Assembly (NCBI GenBank): GCA_944386545.1
Contig: CALXBK010000003.1
Location: 1-41,435, forward strand
Direction of reading: 5' to 3'
DNA length: 41,435 nt
DNA from: an uncultured Ruminiclostridium sp.
GTDB taxonomy: Bacteria > Bacillota > Clostridia > Oscillospirales > Ruminococcaceae
Numbering within the stretch: position 1 is the first letter of the stretch; the number at the start of each line of letters is the position of its first letter. Position numbers and translations under genes: made by a program. This document shows positions 25,393-34,045 of the stretch, piece by piece. Under the pieces are notes generated by a model. That model was not told the origin of the DNA. It saw only the letters and a program-made list of their open reading frames with translations, and made no database searches.

Positions 25393-25718
25393 TTATATTT
25401 CGTAATCTATACAGCTTCTGTCCGAAACAAACGGTTTTACAAGCCTTTCGCCTATATCCCTGCGAAGCGGGTGCACAGCATAAGCTGAGAGTGCCTCCTT
25501 GCTTTCAAAGGTGCTGTCAAGCATAATATCGGCGTTTGACGTGATGAGGGTATCGGCTATCACTTTGAGCTTTATCACACCGTCAATTTTATCGGCAAGA
25601 CCTTCAAGCCCCTCTTTTCAATAAGGGGCCTGCCCGTCATTATAAGCCGCTTCTGACGGGCTTTCTCATCGTCCGGCAGGCTGTTTTTCAGCTTCCGTAC
25701 TACTATATGTCTTACCAT
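25393..25718 (-). pseudogene. Dabb-domain gene broken by a repeat insertion
   Basis: Translation from the ATG at 25718, three bases after the leuC stop, gives a Dabb (stress-responsive alpha/beta-barrel) N-terminus: MVRHIVVRKLKNSLPDDEKA, then RQKRLI. The frame then runs into a copy of the palindromic repeat. On the far side, in another frame, the same fold resumes as KEGLEGLADKIDGVIKLKV and ends [12 protein letters not shown]. Joining the two halves at RLI/KEG restores a protein of about 100 residues, the family's usual size. The inserted stretch is about 23 bases, not a multiple of three. The 60-codon remainder from 25578 (GTG) might still be translated. Dabb proteins are poorly characterised. 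Confidence 0.8.
25614..25645 (+). repeat. Dispersed palindromic repeat, copy 5, inside the Dabb gene
   Basis: TTTTCAATAA, then a slightly shortened core (GGGGCCTGCCC), then GTCATTATA. It interrupts the Dabb reading frame and brings in a TGA stop in the frame of the downstream half (25618-25620). Confidence 0.85.
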
Positions 25719-25721
25719 GGC

Positions 25722-26978
25722 TTATCCTATTCCCGTTATTTTTCCTGCTATCGCGCTTGCCGCCGCTACTGCGGGGCTTGCAAGGTATACCTCGCTGTCG
25801 GTGTGTCCCATTCTGCCGACAAAGTTTCTGTTGGTGGTAGAGATAGCTCTCTCGCCCGCCGCAAGTATTCCCATATGGCCGCCCAGACACGGTCCGCAGG
25901 TCGGGGTTGAGAATACACAGCCTGCGTTTATAAATATCTCCGCAAGTCCCTCTTTTACGCAGTCTAGATAAATCTTCTGCGTGCCGGGGATAATTATGCA
26001 CCTTACGCCCTTTGCGATGTGCTTGTCCTTAAGTATTTCTGCGGCAATTCGCATATCGCTCATTCTGCCGTTGGTGCAGGAGCCTATTACCGCCTGGTCT
26101 ATCTTTATATCCTCGGCAATCCCGTCAACCGTCCTTGTGTTTTCGGGAAGGTGAGGGAAGGATACCGTCTGCTTTACCGCGGACAGATCAATGTCGATAA
26201 TCTGAGAATATACCGCGTCATCGTCCGCCCTGAATATTTCAAAGTCACGGTTTACTCTGCCCTTTACATATTCGAGGGTGATTTCGTCCACCTCGAAAAT
26301 GCCGTTCTTCGCACCCGCTTCAATCGCCATGTTCGCAATACAAAGTCTGTCGTCCATGCTTATGGATTTAAGCCCCTCGCCGGTAAACTCCATTGACTTG
26401 TACAGCGCACCGTCAACGCCTATCATTCCGATAATGTGCAGGATAAGGTCCTTGCCGGTAACGTACTTGTTAAAGCTACCCGTAAGGTTGAATTTTATCG
26501 CCGCAGGCACCTTGAACCACGCTTCGCCGGTTACCATTCCCGCCGCCATATCCGTAGAGCCTACTCCCGTTGAGAATGCGCCGAGCGCTCCGTAGGTGCA
26601 GGTGTGGCTGTCTGCGCCGATACAAAGCTCACCCGGGGCGATAAGTCCCTTTTCAGGGAGCAATGCGTGCTCAATTCCCATATCGCCGACGTCGTAATAG
26701 TTTGTTATATCGTATTTGCCCGCAAAGTCACGGCACTGCTTGCACTGCGTTGCCGCCTTTATATCCTTGTTGGGGGTAAAGTGGTCCATTACGAGCGAAA
26801 TCTTATCCTTGTCAAATATCCCCGTAAAGCCCGCCTTGTTAAATTCATTTATCGCAACGGGGCTTGTGATGTCGTTGCCCAGCACCATATCCAGCTTTGC
26901 CCTTATGAGCTGTCCTTCTCTCACGCTGTCAAGCCCTGCGTGCTTTGCCAGAATTTTTTGGCTCATTGTCATTGCCAT
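25722..26978 (-). CDS. leuC: 3-isopropylmalate dehydratase large subunit
   Basis: The 418-residue protein is of the shorter archaeal/HacA-like LeuC type. [4Fe-4S] cysteines are in [13 protein letters not shown] and [17 protein letters not shown]. Substrate-binding segments include [29 protein letters not shown] and [11 protein letters not shown]. It is the aconitase-fold partner of LeuD. It begins 20 bases after cimA and has a GGAAG site. Its stop is only three bases before the broken Dabb gene's ATG. Confidence 0.95.
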   Translation of the reverse strand: MAMTMSQKILAKHAGLDSVREGQLIRAKLDMVLGNDITSPVAINEFNKAGFTGIFDKDKISLVMDHFTPNKDIKAATQCKQCRDFAGKYDITNYYDVGDMGIEHALLPEKGLIAPGELCIGADSHTCTYGALGAFSTGVGSTDMAAGMVTGEAWFKVPAAIKFNLTGSFNKYVTGKDLILHIIGMIGVDGALYKSMEFTGEGLKSISMDDRLCIANMAIEAGAKNGIFEVDEITLEYVKGRVNRDFEIFRADDDAVYSQIIDIDLSAVKQTVSFPHLPENTRTVDGIAEDIKIDQAVIGSCTNGRMSDMRIAAEILKDKHIAKGVRCIIIPGTQKIYLDCVKEGLAEIFINAGCVFSTPTCGPCLGGHMGILAAGERAISTTNRNFVGRMGHTDSEVYLASPAVAAASAIAGKITGIG

Positions 26979-26998
26979 ATTGTTATCTTCCTTTCATT

Positions 26999-28558
26999 TT
27001 ATTTGTTGCTGATGTACAGCATATATTCAAGCGAATCGGATAATGCGGCAACGCTTGCGCTTATAATATCGTCGGATACTCCTACTGTCGTCCACACATT
27101 GTCGCCGTCCGTGCTTTCAATGATTACTCTTGTCACCGCCGCAGTAGAGCCTGCGCCGCCGATAACTCTTACCTTATAATCAAGCAGGTGCATAGCTTTA
27201 AGCTCGGGGTAAAACACCTCAAGTGCCTTTCTCAGCGCCTTATCTATCGCATTGACCGGACCGTTTCCCTCGTCTGCGGTTATCTCATAGCTGTCGCCCA
27301 CCTTTATTTTAATAAGCGCAGTCGCCTTTTCCGCAACGCCGTTTTCTATCCGCGAGGATATAATCTTGAAGTAGTCTATCTCAAAGTGAGGCTTAAATCT
27401 GCCCAGCTCCTTAAGCACGAGCATATCGAAGCTTGCGACTGCCGCCTCAAACTGAAAGCCCTGCTGTTCTAATCTTTTAAGCTTTTCGGTTATGGCAAGC
27501 GTCTGCGGGCTGTTCTTGTCAAGAGTGCTGTCAAATCGCTTTATCGCAGAGAGTATCGCAGTTCTTCCCGAAACCTCGGAAATAAGGTATCTTCTCTCAT
27601 TGCCGACCTTTTCGGGAGGGATATGCTCAAAGCTCGCAGGATTTTTCGCAACGCCGTCCGCATGCATACCGCCCTTGTGCGAAAACGCTCCCGCCCCTAC
27701 ATAGGGCATTGAGGTAGCGAGCTTTATGTTTGCTATCTCGGCTATATACCTTGCGGTATCGGTAAGAGCAGACAGCTGTTTGTCGCTTACTATCCTCTCG
27801 CCGAGCTTTAGCTGTAAATTCGCTATTGCGGTTGCGAGCGAGGCGTTTCCGCAACGCTCGCCTATTCCGATAAATGTACCCTGTATGTGGGTTATTCCCG
27901 CCTTGTACGCCGCTATCGTGTTTGCGGCGGCGCAGCCGTTATCATTGTGGGCGTGTATTCCCACGGCGCAGGCGGTCTGCTTTTTAACTTCCTTTACCGC
28001 CTTTTTCACATCGTCGGGGAATGTTCCGCCGTTGGTATCGCAAAGGCACAGCACGCACGCTCCCGCCTTTTCTGCGGTTTTCAGTACCTGCATGGCATAT
28101 TCGGGGTTTGACTTCCAGCCGTCAAAGAAATGCTCTGCGTCAAATATGACCTTTCTGCCGTTCTTGCGCAAAAACGCTATGCTGTCCTCTATCATTTCAA
28201 GGTTTTGTTGCAGGGTAGCGTTTAAAATGCTATCGACATGAAAATCCCACGCCTTGCCGAATACCGACACATACTCAGTACCCGCTTTAAGAAGTGCGGC
28301 AAGGTTTTCGTCGTCCCTTGCGGCAACGTCCTTGTGCGCCGTCGAGCCGAAGGCTACGAGCTTTGCGGTTGTGCCGTTACCCGCCTTTTTGAAAAACTCT
28401 AAATCCTTGGGGTTTGAAAAGGGATTGCCCGCTTCAACAAGGTCTATTCCGAATTTATCAAGCGCCGAGAATATTTTCAGCTTATCCTGCACCGAAAAGC
28501 TTATCCCCTCGCCCTGCACGCCGTCGCGCAGCGTTGAATCAAGTATCTGAAGTTTCAT
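26999..28558 (-). CDS. cimA: (R)-citramalate synthase
   Basis: The 519-residue protein belongs to the citramalate synthase branch (TIGR00977) of the 2-isopropylmalate synthase family. It has DSTLRDGVQGEGISFSVQDK at the start, CDTNGGTFPDD, GIHAHNDNGCAAANTIAAY (metal-binding His pair), and a C-terminal regulatory domain (about 390-519, ending YKVRVIGGAGSTAAVTRV and on). CimA condenses pyruvate with acetyl-CoA, starting the threonine-independent route to isoleucine. True LeuA proteins differ in the N-terminal motif (DGEQSPG), so CimA is preferred. The start overlaps nearly the end of ilvN (one base gap). Confidence 0.9.
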   Translation of the reverse strand: MKLQILDSTLRDGVQGEGISFSVQDKLKIFSALDKFGIDLVEAGNPFSNPKDLEFFKKAGNGTTAKLVAFGSTAHKDVAARDDENLAALLKAGTEYVSVFGKAWDFHVDSILNATLQQNLEMIEDSIAFLRKNGRKVIFDAEHFFDGWKSNPEYAMQVLKTAEKAGACVLCLCDTNGGTFPDDVKKAVKEVKKQTACAVGIHAHNDNGCAAANTIAAYKAGITHIQGTFIGIGERCGNASLATAIANLQLKLGERIVSDKQLSALTDTARYIAEIANIKLATSMPYVGAGAFSHKGGMHADGVAKNPASFEHIPPEKVGNERRYLISEVSGRTAILSAIKRFDSTLDKNSPQTLAITEKLKRLEQQGFQFEAAVASFDMLVLKELGRFKPHFEIDYFKIISSRIENGVAEKATALIKIKVGDSYEITADEGNGPVNAIDKALRKALEVFYPELKAMHLLDYKVRVIGGAGSTAAVTRVIIESTDGDNVWTTVGVSDDIISASVAALSDSLEYMLYISNK

Positions 28559-28559
28559 G

Positions 28560-29033
28560 TTATTCTCGCTCCAAAGCGGATATGCCCGTTCTTACAAGCT
28601 TTGTAATGGTGTACGGCTTTAAAAGCGAGATAAAGGAATCTATCTTTTCAGGCTCGCCCGTCAGCTCCAGCATAAGCGAGCTTTCGCCGACATTTACGAC
28701 CTTTGCTCTGAAAAGGTTTGCCGTTTTTATTATCGCATGGCGGGATACGGGGCTGTTTCCTACCTGTAAAATTATATGCTCCCTGCATACCGCATCATGG
28801 AGTATTTTTACCTCCGACACGTCATACAGCTTTCTGAGCTGTTTTACAAGCTGTTCTATTTCTCCCTCTTCGCCCTGCGATACGATAGTCATGCGGGATA
28901 TTCCCGGCTTTTCGGTTTCGGCAACGTTAAGGCTCTTTATATTGTAGCCTCTCCTGCTGAATAGCCCCGCTACCCTGCCGAGCACGCCTATGCTGTCGGT
29001 AACGCTTACCGAGAGAACATTTTGTCGGTTCAT
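28560..29033 (-). CDS. ilvN: Acetolactate synthase small (regulatory) subunit
   Basis: The 157-residue protein starts with an ACT domain (VLSVSVTDSIGVLGRVAGLF, RRGYNIKSLNVAETEKPGIS) and ends with the IlvH C-terminal domain (ELTGEPEKIDSFISLLKPY). It gives valine feedback control to IlvB. It lies 35 bases after ilvB with a GAAAGGA site and is directly followed by cimA. The symbol ilvH is used interchangeably. Confidence 0.94.
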   Translation of the reverse strand: MNRQNVLSVSVTDSIGVLGRVAGLFSRRGYNIKSLNVAETEKPGISRMTIVSQGEEGEIEQLVKQLRKLYDVSEVKILHDAVCREHIILQVGNSPVSRHAIIKTANLFRAKVVNVGESSLMLELTGEPEKIDSFISLLKPYTITKLVRTGISALERE

Positions 29034-29068
29034 GTATCTTTCCTTTCACGCCCTGCGGCGGTTGTTCT

Positions 29069-30763
29069 TCAGTCGTCAATCTCAATTTCAAGGATAGGCT
29101 CGTCCACCGATTTGCCTGCCGGCACCATAGGAAGAACGTTTATATCCTTGTCTATTCTCGCTTCAATCAGCACAGGGGCGGTTTTCGCCATTTCGAGCGC
29201 TTCCTTTAATATCTCCCTGCAATTTTCCTCGCTGTCTATGACAAAAGCCCTTATGCCGAACGCTCCGGCAAGCTTTACATAATCGGTGGGGCGTTCAAGC
29301 GTGGTCTGCGAAAAACGCTTGCCGTAGAACAGTCTTTGCCACTGGCGCACCATTCCGAGGACATTGTTATTCACAACAAGCTCAACAACGGGAATATTGT
29401 GCTTTGACAGAGTTACAAGCTCGTTTAAGTTCATGTGGAAGCTGCCGTCGCCCGCTATATTCACTACTGTCCTGTCGGGGCAGCCGCACTTTGCGCCTAT
29501 CGCCGCACCCAGTCCGTAGCCCATAGTGCCCAGTCCCCCGCTTGTGATAAGCTGATGAGGGTGCTTATAGCGGTAATACTGCGCCGCCCACATCTGAGCC
29601 TGTCCGACCTCGGTTGCGATAAGAGCCTCGCCGCCCGTCAGCTCGTCCAGCGTTTCGATAAGCGTCCGGGGAGTAAGCGGGAACTGCTCCGTACCCTTTT
29701 GCCTTGCGGAATAGATTTTATCCTGCTGCTTAAGATATGACAGCCATTCGCCGTGATTTTGCCGAGGGAGCAGTTTTATAAGCCGCTTCATAATCTCGGT
29801 GCTGTCGCCGATTATTTGATGATATACCTTTATGTTCTTGTTTATCTCGGCGGGATCAATATCAATGTGAATTATCCTTGCGTTTCTTGCAAAGGTTTTG
29901 GGATCGCCTATAACACGGTCGGAAAAGCGTGCGCCGATAGCTATAAACAAATCGCAGTCCTTTACCGCCTGCGCCGCCGCCTTTGTTCCGTGCATACCGA
30001 GCATACCTATGTACTTTTCGTCCGTCTGGTCATAACAGCCCTGTCCCATAAGAGATGAGGCAACGGGAGCGTCTGTTATGTCGGCGAGCCTTTTAAGGGC
30101 TTTTGCACCCTCATCGCCGTAAATTCCGCCGCCCGTGTACAAAAACGGCTTTTCTGACTGCTTTATAAGCTCTGCCGCCCTTGCTATCGCATCATCGGCG
30201 TTTATGCAGGGCTCTGCGGTGCAGGGCTTTACGGGCTTGTTGAAAAACTCCGCCTTCTGTATCGTTATGTCCTTGGGCACGTCTACAAGCACAGGTCCTT
30301 TTCTGCCGCTTGCCGCTATGTAAAACGCTTCTCTTATCGTATCGGCAAGCTTGGTTACGTCCTTTACGATAAAGTTGTGCTTGGTTATCGGCATTGTAAT
30401 GCCCGTTATGTCAACCTCCTGAAAGCTATCAAGGCCGAGCAGCGAGCAGGCTACGTTTCCCGTTATGGCAACCATAGGCACGCTGTCCATGTATGCCGTT
30501 GCAATACCCGTGACAAGGTTTGTAGCCCCCGGTCCCGAGGTCGCTATTACAACGCCCGTTCTTCCCGTGGCTCTTGAATAGCCGTCCGCCGCATGGCTCG
30601 CACCCTGCTCATGTGCGGTGATGATGTGATTGATTTTGTCGCTGTATGCGTAAAGGCTGTCGTATATATTCAGCACGGCTCCGCCCGGATAGCCGAACAC
30701 GGTATCCACACCCTGCTCGATAAGACACTCGCAGATTATATCCGCACCCGTTAATGTTCTCAT
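29069..30763 (-). CDS. ilvB: Acetolactate synthase large (catalytic) subunit
   Basis: The 564-residue protein is a thiamine diphosphate enzyme. The catalytic Glu52 is in [20 protein letters not shown], the FAD region includes LGMHGTKAAAQAV, and the ThDP motif starts at GDGSFHMNLNELVTLSKHNI and continues to VVNNN. It makes acetolactate (valine, leucine) and acetohydroxybutyrate (isoleucine). It is first in the transcript ilvB-ilvN-cimA-leuC-leuD-leuB. Its promoter is at 30826-30854, with a leader of only about 55 bases, too short for a T-box. Its first 72 codons and promoter are duplicated at 34190-34620. Confidence 0.96.
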   Translation of the reverse strand: MRTLTGADIICECLIEQGVDTVFGYPGGAVLNIYDSLYAYSDKINHIITAHEQGASHAADGYSRATGRTGVVIATSGPGATNLVTGIATAYMDSVPMVAITGNVACSLLGLDSFQEVDITGITMPITKHNFIVKDVTKLADTIREAFYIAASGRKGPVLVDVPKDITIQKAEFFNKPVKPCTAEPCINADDAIARAAELIKQSEKPFLYTGGGIYGDEGAKALKRLADITDAPVASSLMGQGCYDQTDEKYIGMLGMHGTKAAAQAVKDCDLFIAIGARFSDRVIGDPKTFARNARIIHIDIDPAEINKNIKVYHQIIGDSTEIMKRLIKLLPRQNHGEWLSYLKQQDKIYSARQKGTEQFPLTPRTLIETLDELTGGEALIATEVGQAQMWAAQYYRYKHPHQLITSGGLGTMGYGLGAAIGAKCGCPDRTVVNIAGDGSFHMNLNELVTLSKHNIPVVELVVNNNVLGMVRQWQRLFYGKRFSQTTLERPTDYVKLAGAFGIRAFVIDSEENCREILKEALEMAKTAPVLIEARIDKDINVLPMVPAGKSVDEPILEIEIDD

Positions 30764-30825
30764 TTCTTTGTTCAGTCCTTTTCTGTTTTAAAAGTGTGTT
30801 CCACCCTATAATAATATACTTTATA

Positions 30826-30854
30826 ATTTTACCACGGTATTGCGGTTTTGTCAA
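30826..30854 (-). promoter_or_regulatory. ilvB operon promoter
   Basis: Read on the minus strand: TTGACA (30854-30849), a 17-base spacer, TAAAAT (30831-30826). The same promoter is present again at 34592-34620. Confidence 0.85.
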
Positions 30855-30923
30855 TCGTTAAGGCTTTGCAAACGCACATTGCCTTATATTTTCATGTTGA
30901 TAGGTAAATTTTTTGTATTCTTA

Positions 30924-30952
30924 TTGACAAGTTAAAAAATTTTTGGTATAAT
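30924..30952 (+). promoter_or_regulatory. Perfect sigma-A promoter for C39-like peptidase gene
   Basis: TTGACA (30924-30929), a 17-base spacer, TATAAT (30947-30952). The leader is only about 20-25 bases. It diverges from the ilvB promoter. Confidence 0.9.
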
Positions 30953-30984
30953 TAAACTAAACTATTAATAGGGAGGTTTTGGCA

Positions 30985-31950
30985 ATTAAACAATCAAATT
31001 TAAAGAAAGTATTATCTTCCCTTATTATTTCCTCAGTTGTTGGTATAACGGTTTCAAGCCATGCGGTGGCTTTAACAGATTCACCTACATACTCTGAAGC
31101 CGTCAACACAGTAAGAAATATTTACTTGGAAAGATACCCGGGGTATGAGGATACCATAAATGAAGTAGTCTATACTATTTCCTCTTCTGAACAAATGCAG
31201 TTATCCTTTTTTTATGAAGGCCCCAAATCCATGTATATAATTGAGGACGCACTTAATGATTCAATGTCTAATGTAATGCGTGGAGTCTTTGAGGATTATT
31301 ATTACATTGACAGAGCAACTTCTTTAAACTCAGACGGCGATAATTCAATAAATGCAGGGGATATGGGAACATATTACAGCCGTTATACTGTCCCTGCGCT
31401 TGTTCAAGAGAGATCATATTATTGTGCGCCTGCTTCCGTTATTCAGGCTTTAATCGGAAGCGGTGACATAAACCAATCCGAGCTTGCTCAATCAAACCTG
31501 CAAGAAACGGTTGCAAATGATTTGGGTACAGATCGTGACGGAACATATATTACTAATGTAACATCTTATATGAATCAAAATTGCAATCTTGTTACATCTA
31601 CGCTCAAATATAGAACTAAGGCATTTACACGGTATACTTATGATTTGGCATTGTCGTATGTCAGCGAAAGCCTTAGGTTAGGCGGCTGCCCCATATTGAG
31701 AATATACGATACAGCTGATCTTGACTACTACAATGTAGGTGGCAATGCTGCCTCCTACACCCATTATGTAACTCTTTCGTACTACAGCGCACAGAATGCA
31801 TTAGTCAATTTTGTAGATCCAAATTATAATATGACCTACAACGGAGTTCATTCTGTAACTTTTGACGATTTCGAGAGCTGTATCAACTACGACGGATGGA
31901 TATCTGTATTATCAACTGACACCGGCGGATACTACGAATACATCTATTAA
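30985..31950 (+). CDS. Secreted C39-like cysteine peptidase
   Basis: The frame opens at a TTG (30979), but that codon is only two bases from the GGGAGG site. An ATT at 30985, eight bases away, fits far better and gives a classical signal peptide ((M)KQSNLKKVLSSLIISS and on). Counted from the TTG, the protein has 323 residues. Its C-terminal half resembles Peptidase_C39_2: Cys149 in YYCAPASVIQAL, His262 in THYVTLSYY, Asp280 in NFVDPNYN. An EF-hand-like loop (SDGDNSINAGDM, 118-129) precedes it. The gene is clearly more AT-rich than its neighbours and uses TTA/ATA codons freely, which may mean transfer. Target unknown; it is not fused to an ABC transporter. Confidence 0.75.
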   Translation: MKQSNLKKVLSSLIISSVVGITVSSHAVALTDSPTYSEAVNTVRNIYLERYPGYEDTINEVVYTISSSEQMQLSFFYEGPKSMYIIEDALNDSMSNVMRGVFEDYYYIDRATSLNSDGDNSINAGDMGTYYSRYTVPALVQERSYYCAPASVIQALIGSGDINQSELAQSNLQETVANDLGTDRDGTYITNVTSYMNQNCNLVTSTLKYRTKAFTRYTYDLALSYVSESLRLGGCPILRIYDTADLDYYNVGGNAASYTHYVTLSYYSAQNALVNFVDPNYNMTYNGVHSVTFDDFESCINYDGWISVLSTDTGGYYEYIY

Positions 31951-31974
31951 TTTTATTTCACGGAGGAATACGCA

Positions 31975-32655
31975 ATGAAATCAAAGGCAATTTTATCATT
32001 GGCGGCGGTGTTTGCCGTATGTATATCGCTTTGCGCCTGCAACGACAGCACGGCGACTTCCCACACCGAAAGCGGCGCAGAGCCTGTCAATACCGTATGC
32101 GGTCTGCCCGAATTAAGCGAAGCAGCCGTTCCATTTGACGAGAGCGCAAGTCTTGTTTCCGGGGATGCGGGATACGAGGTGTGTGTAGCTCATGCCGCAT
32201 CGGGCGCTTATACCTTCTGTATAAGCGGCAAGGCGATAAACGCAAACAAGGATTATTTCAATGTTAAAGCGGATCTTTATGTTATAACGGGTGAAACCAA
32301 ATCCGAAAAGGAGGCTCTGCCGAGCACCGGCGGACAAAACGGCGAACGCTTTAACAAGGCAAGGCTCGGCAGCTGTTTAAATGTCTATACCCTCACGCAA
32401 AACGGCAAGGAATACCCTCTTGCCGCCGCCTCGGTATTCAGCGAGGACGGAGTTAAGCTTTCCCGCTTCTACACGGTAAAGGACGGGGGGCTGTTCATGT
32501 TCGGCGGAAGCAGCGAGGGCGTCAGCTTTGAGATGCTCGAAAATCTGAGCGATAATCTTGAGGTGTCGGGCAACACCGTTACCGACACGGAAAACAAGCT
32601 CACCTATACCTTCGACTTTGAAAACGGCACAGCGCAAGCCAAGGCCGCGGAATAA
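31975..32655 (+). CDS. Putative lipoprotein of unknown function
   Basis: The 226-residue protein has a signal peptide ending in a good lipobox (SLCAC, Cys22). A Ser/Thr-rich linker follows, then a mostly beta-looking domain (YTFCISGKAINANKDYFNVK, TLTQNGKEYPLAAASVFSED, NKLTYTFDFENG). I do not recognise a family. It starts 24 bases after the C39-like peptidase with a GGAGGA site and shares its transcript, but its base composition is like the rest of the chromosome. It could tether or inhibit the peptidase; that is only positional inference. Confidence 0.65.
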   Translation: MKSKAILSLAAVFAVCISLCACNDSTATSHTESGAEPVNTVCGLPELSEAAVPFDESASLVSGDAGYEVCVAHAASGAYTFCISGKAINANKDYFNVKADLYVITGETKSEKEALPSTGGQNGERFNKARLGSCLNVYTLTQNGKEYPLAAASVFSEDGVKLSRFYTVKDGGLFMFGGSSEGVSFEMLENLSDNLEVSGNTVTDTENKLTYTFDFENGTAQAKAAE

Positions 32656-32670
32656 TCCCGATAATACTGA

Positions 32671-32703
32671 AAACGGCACGCCTCAGCGTGCCGTTTTTGT
32701 GTT
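32671..32703. terminator. Bidirectional terminator
   Basis: AAACGGCACGC (32671-32681) pairs perfectly with GCGTGCCGTTT (32686-32696) around CTCA, followed by TTGTGTTTT. It separates the lipoprotein gene from the convergent SpoIID-like gene. Confidence 0.9.
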
Positions 32704-32706
32704 TTA

Positions 32707-34008
32707 TTAATAAATTTCAACGCCCGTAAAATAGTGCTTTAAAATCTGCGTATAGGTATAGCCCTGCTCCGCAAGCGCCTTTGCGCCGTACTGTGACATC
32801 CCGACTCCGTGACCGTGACCGTAGGTGGTGAAGGTGAAGCTGTCGTCCGCCTCGTCATAGGATAGGTCGAACGCCGCAGATTTGAGCAAATAGCTGAAAA
32901 CAGTTTCTCTGAATACTCTGCCGTCAATGTTCTTTCCGTTTGCCTTTGTCATACCCCCGACGGAAATAGAGGTTATCCAGCCCTTTTCCCTGCCGTCCAG
33001 GCGGGAAATTATCCTGAACCAGTCTGCTGGGTTGCCGTCAAGGGAAATTCCGAGCGTTTTAAGTATCCTCTGCTTCACTTCCTCGGAGGATACCGTCATG
33101 ATATCGCCCCAATTTGGATCGGTGCTTTCGTCAAACGGACAGTCAACACTCCTCAGATACGGATAATCAACGCACCATACATTAATCGAGCTGTTGGTGT
33201 AGCCGCAGGAGGAGGCAAAGAATACCGACTGTATCATTTCGCCGTCATAGTAAATCGCTTCGCCCAGCACCTCGTCCACAAGGCTGTACATTCTTTCGGT
33301 AAGGTCTGCCTGTCTAGTAGGATAGTATACAGCCTTGGGGTATTCACCCTGCATATTGTTTTTCTTTATGTAGGTGTATGTGGCAACCGCCTGAGCCTTT
33401 ACCGCCTCGCCGGGAAACTCGTTCCATATCTCACCGATAACCGCCCTTGTGACGATTTCTCTTGCGGAATCCGTAACACGCTCTCCCGTTCGCAAATCAA
33501 TAACGGTAAGCTGTTCTTCGTCGGGGCTCTCCCCGTTGCTTGACGGAGGAGCTTCCTCGTCAAGGGTGGTTTCGGGAGCATCGGTTTGGGGAGACTCTGT
33601 TTGGGGAGCTTGTGTTTGGGGAGGCTCTGTTTGGGGAGCTTGCGTTTCGCTGTATTCGTGCAATGTGAAAATATCCTCATTTGGTGCGTCCGGTTCTTCG
33701 CTGTTATCGGGTGGAAGCAAGGCAGGCGGATATTCCTTCGGAGTTTCGCTTTCCAGCAACATATTTGCCGTTGTTGCCGCTGTGCCGTCCGCTGCTGTCG
33801 GCTTGCGCTCATCGTTTATATTTACCGTGGTGTGCTCGGTTAAAAGCTCGGCAGGCCTGTCGGCCTGCTCGGCCCGAGATATGGGCACCTCAAGCTCATA
33901 TTCGGTATCTGCACTTACATGAACCACCTGCACTATTCCGAAAAGGAACACATAAACGCACACGATGAACAGGGCAAGAATTACCCGTCCGACCGATACT
34001 CTTTTCAA
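32707..34008 (-). CDS. SpoIID/LytB-domain membrane-anchored protein
   Basis: I prefer the TTG at 34008, six bases after AGGGGGG; an ATG at 34026 has no ribosome site. The product of about 433 residues has an N-terminal membrane anchor (about 5-28) and a long Pro/Thr/Gln-rich linker with tandem PQTEP/PQTQA units. The SpoIID domain follows: VIGEIWNEFPGEAVKAQAVA, VFFASSCGYTNSS and the C-terminal HGHGVGMSQYGAKALAEQGY. SpoIID is a lytic transglycosylase needed for engulfment in sporulation; relatives with this long linker are cell-wall enzymes outside sporulation too. No SpoIIM/P partners are nearby. It would be transcribed from the duplicated ilvB promoter upstream. Confidence 0.85.
   Translation of the reverse strand: MKRVSVGRVILALFIVCVYVFLFGIVQVVHVSADTEYELEVPISRAEQADRPAELLTEHTTVNINDERKPTAADGTAATTANMLLESETPKEYPPALLPPDNSEEPDAPNEDIFTLHEYSETQAPQTEPPQTQAPQTESPQTDAPETTLDEEAPPSSNGESPDEEQLTVIDLRTGERVTDSAREIVTRAVIGEIWNEFPGEAVKAQAVATYTYIKKNNMQGEYPKAVYYPTRQADLTERMYSLVDEVLGEAIYYDGEMIQSVFFASSCGYTNSSINVWCVDYPYLRSVDCPFDESTDPNWGDIMTVSSEEVKQRILKTLGISLDGNPADWFRIISRLDGREKGWITSISVGGMTKANGKNIDGRVFRETVFSYLLKSAAFDLSYDEADDSFTFTTYGHGHGVGMSQYGAKALAEQGYTYTQILKHYFTGVEIY
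33585..33644. repeat. Tandem 15-bp repeat, four units, in the SpoIID-like linker
   Basis: Four consecutive units beginning TTTGGGGAG at 33585, 33600, 33615 and 33630 encode, on the minus strand, five-residue steps of the type PQTEx/PQTQx. Units 1 and 3, and 2 and 4, are most alike, so a 30-bp duplication is likely. A decayed unit lies at about 33570-33584. Confidence 0.8.
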
Positions 34009-34045
34009 AACAATCCCCCCTGACATATTTCAGGCTATTCCGATA

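Noticed and set aside
30764..30978. Possible T-box or leader-peptide attenuator before ilvB
   Set aside because: The promoter leaves a leader of only about 55 bases, with no T-box sequence and no branched-chain-rich leader peptide.
33449..33968. Long plus-strand frames opposite the SpoIID-like gene
   Set aside because: They mirror the tandem-repeat linker of that gene and have Gly/Ser/Val or Leu/Arg-biased composition typical of shadow frames.
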